Shown here in pieces: positions 5,631-6,951 of a stretch of 6,951 nt of DNA. Both the position numbers and the translations under genes were made by a program. The notes below the pieces were generated by a model. The model made no database searches. It saw only the letters and a list, made by a program, of their open reading frames with translations, and was not told where the DNA came from. The DNA is from Verrucomicrobiota bacterium (lineage in GTDB: Bacteria > Verrucomicrobiota > Verrucomicrobiia > Limisphaerales > UBA9464). Where the stretch lies: positions 1 to 6,951 of the forward strand of contig CANHYD010000123.1 of NCBI GenBank assembly GCA_947464705.1. The letters run 5' to 3'. How positions within the stretch are numbered: position 1 is the first letter of the stretch; each line of letters begins with the position of its first letter.

Positions 5631-6665
5631 TTACTTCGCAGCCGAAGGCTCTTCCCCGAGCCGCCGCTCCAACTCCTGCACACGTCGCAGCAACTCCGGC
5701 AAGCGTTCCATCGCCAGATACTGACGCTTCATCACCCGATCCGGGCCAGCGGGAGAACCCAACCACTTCTGCCCCTCCGGAATGTGATGCATCACCCCGG
5801 ATTGCGCCGCGATCGTCACCTTGTCCGCGATCCGAAGATGGCCCGCCACCCCCACCTGCCCCGCAATAGTGACGTAATTCCCAATCTTGGTACTGCCCGC
5901 GATCCCCACCTGCGCCACCAGAATGCAGTGCTCACCGATGGTCACATTGTGCGCGATCTGAACCAGATTATCGATTTTCGTCCCCCGACCGATCACCGTC
6001 GCCCCGAGAGCTGCCCGATCGATCGTCACATTCGCACCGATCTCCACATCATCATGGATGATCACCTGCCCCACCTGCGGCACCTTGCGGTGTTCCCCCT
6101 TATCGAAGACATAGCCAAAGCCATCAGCACCGATCACCGAACCCGCGTGAATACGGACCCGCCGACCCAGCGCAGAGCGAGGATAGAGCGTCACATTCGG
6201 ATACAGCCGACTACCGTCACCCACGACACAATCCTCGGAGATAAAATTGCGACCCACCAGGACCGCCTCAGCCCCGATCCGGACTCGCTCCCCAATGACA
6301 CACTGAGGTCCTACATGAGCCGATGGATCGACCCGCGCCGAGGCTGCCACCACCGCCGATGGATGGATCCCCGCCGGCAAAACCGGCTCAGGGAAAAACA
6401 GCGGCAACACCTGTGCAAAGGCCACCCGAGCATTCTCCACTTGCACGATGGTCTTGCCCGTGGCCGACCGGAAATCGCCCGCCACCAAAATGGCTGAAGC
6501 AGCACTTTGATCAGCCCTCAGAAAGTACGCCTCATTTTCAGCGAAAGTGAGATCACCGGTCTTGGCTCCGTCCGCCGGTGCAAAACCGGTCAATTCCAGA
6601 GAAGGGTCACCCACAATACGGCCGCCGACACGCTCGGCGACCAAGCTGGCAATCAAAGTTGGCAT
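5631..6665 (-). CDS. lpxD: UDP-3-O-(3-hydroxyacyl)glucosamine N-acyltransferase LpxD
   Basis: Third enzyme of lipid A synthesis: it transfers an (R)-3-hydroxyacyl chain from acyl carrier protein to the 2-amine of UDP-3-O-acyl-glucosamine in the cytoplasm. The protein has 344 residues, the normal length. Residues 1-95 are the N-terminal uridine-binding domain (GDPSLELTGFAPADGAKTGDLTF). Residues about 100-300 are hexapeptide repeats of a left-handed beta helix (IGADGFGYVFDKG 178-190, VEIGANVTIDRA 207-218, KIDNLVQIAHNVTIGEH 230-246). H239 in QIAHNV has the same number as the E. coli catalytic base, and H276 in VAGHLRI is also conserved. Residues 312-336 form the C-terminal helix (LPELLRRVQELERRL). 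LpxD works as a homotrimer. The frame stays open upstream of the ATG at 6665-6663, but that part is repeat DNA, and MPTLIASLVAERVGGRIVGD matches the family start. GGAG lies 12 bases before the ATG. No other lpx gene follows it. Confidence 0.97.
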   Translation of the reverse strand: MPTLIASLVAERVGGRIVGDPSLELTGFAPADGAKTGDLTFAENEAYFLRADQSAASAILVAGDFRSATGKTIVQVENARVAFAQVLPLFFPEPVLPAGIHPSAVVAASARVDPSAHVGPQCVIGERVRIGAEAVLVGRNFISEDCVVGDGSRLYPNVTLYPRSALGRRVRIHAGSVIGADGFGYVFDKGEHRKVPQVGQVIIHDDVEIGANVTIDRAALGATVIGRGTKIDNLVQIAHNVTIGEHCILVAQVGIAGSTKIGNYVTIAGQVGVAGHLRIADKVTIAAQSGVMHHIPEGQKWLGSPAGPDRVMKRQYLAMERLPELLRRVQELERRLGEEPSAAK

Positions 6666-6783
6666 AAAAAAGCAGTTCTCCGCAGAACACCTCCGCGCAC
6701 CGGCAAAAACCGGCCCCACAGCATCACCGTCCCCGCCCCCGACACACAACATTTCCTTTCCCCCACCCACACCGATGGGAGCA
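6666..6783 (-). promoter_or_regulatory. lpxD leader/upstream region
   Basis: 118 bases between the lpxD ATG and repeat copy 6. On the minus strand a GGAG (6678-6681) lies 12 bases from the ATG, and a stronger GGAGG (6690-6694) lies 24 bases away, too far for normal initiation. The ATG is preceded by a run of six T residues. A direct repeat ACCGGC-AAAA-ACCGGC (6699-6714) is present. I could not find a convincing sigma-70 -35/-10 pair, so either the promoter lies here in weak form or transcription enters through the repeat. Confidence 0.35.
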
Positions 6784-6898
6784 GCGGAATCGGGCCGGAA
6801 CGAGCATTGGAGGCGATCACCAAAAACCCATCGCGCGCAGCGCGAAAGCCTCTCCTCCCCCAAGCCTACCTGCGAGTGCAGGACCGATCCCGCGGAGC
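6784..6898 (+). repeat. Structured repeat, copy 6 (type A, full length)
   Basis: Left arm GCGGAATCGGGCC (6784-6796, one base off the copy 2 arm) faces right arm GGACCGATCCCGC (6881-6893). Apical hairpin: CGCGC (6832-6836), GCA, GCGCG (6840-6844). Side hairpin: CCTGC (6869-6873), GAGT, GCAGG (6878-6882). It is nearly the same as copy 2 on the other side of lpxD and in the same orientation. The two differ mainly in the short stretch before the apical hairpin. Confidence 0.85.
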
Positions 6899-6901
6899 GG
6901 G

Positions 6902-6950
6902 CCACCCACGACTCAAAACCACCATCTCCCTCAACATCACACCCACACCC
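6902..6950 (+). repeat. 49-bp linker module, copy 2 (at window edge)
   Basis: It matches 4981-5029 at 47 of 49 positions and, as there, directly follows a right arm of the structured repeat. In the first instance the module leads straight into another element's left arm, so another copy probably begins just past the window end. Confidence 0.82.
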
Positions 6951-6951
6951 C

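Noticed and set aside
5278..5766. Minus-strand open frames across the repeats (for example 5278-5766, 4862-5206, 5118-5351)
   Set aside because: Their predicted peptides repeat the same phrases (such as LRSQGSSE and GPALAG) because they are translations of the repeat units. They lack domains and clear ribosome sites, and one overlaps the lpxD 3' end.
6666..6905. Longer N-terminus for LpxD starting at 6905
   Set aside because: The 80 additional residues are encoded by repeat copy 6 and the leader. LpxD family proteins begin at the MPTLIA methionine, and with that start H239 and H276 fall at the E. coli positions.

Overview
This GC-rich window most likely comes from the Verrucomicrobiota, with a Planctomycetota relative second. 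The reasons are a large secreted DUF1549/DUF1553 protein with an embedded discoidin-like module, a secreted PQQ-type beta-propeller protein opening with the WxxYRGPxxDG pattern common in those phyla, an lpxD gene (so a Gram-negative outer membrane), and intergenic DNA full of structured repeats. The phylum is inferred from gene content; there is no rRNA or marker gene here.

Layout: (1) 1-165 (+), the last 54 codons of a membrane protein, possibly DedA/VTT-like. (2) 207-686 (-), a complete Lrp/AsnC regulator that converges on gene 1. (3) 687-803, a short divergent promoter region. (4) 804-2069 (+), an exported PQQ-like beta-propeller protein. (5) 2115-4850 (-), a 911-residue exported DUF1549/DUF1553 protein with one CxxCH heme-type motif, converging on gene 4. 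(6) 4851-5630, 780 bases with no credible gene but packed with repeats. (7) 5631-6665 (-), lpxD, with the catalytic His at the same residue number as in E. coli. (8) 6666-6951, the lpxD leader followed by another repeat copy that runs to the window edge.

The genes do not form one pathway. LpxD makes lipid A in the cytoplasm. The propeller and DUF1549/1553 proteins are exported and of unproven function. The Lrp-type regulator could control itself and the divergent propeller gene, but nothing proves it. The usual neighbours of two genes are absent inside the window: no DUF1501 gene beside DUF1549/1553, and no lpxC, fabZ or lpxA downstream of lpxD.

The most unusual content is the intergenic DNA. 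A family of about 110-bp elements appears as four copies with both arms (5037, 5383, 5514 and 6784), two partial copies and one short fragment, all in the same orientation. Each full copy has long inverted arms, an apical GC hairpin and a small CCTGC/GCAGG hairpin beside the right arm, and so can fold as a three-way junction. There are two sequence subfamilies whose arms differ in a compensatory way, which points to selection on pairing or to coordinated spread. A separate 100-bp multi-hairpin element (5226-5326) is inserted among them, and lpxD is bracketed by direct copies of the family.
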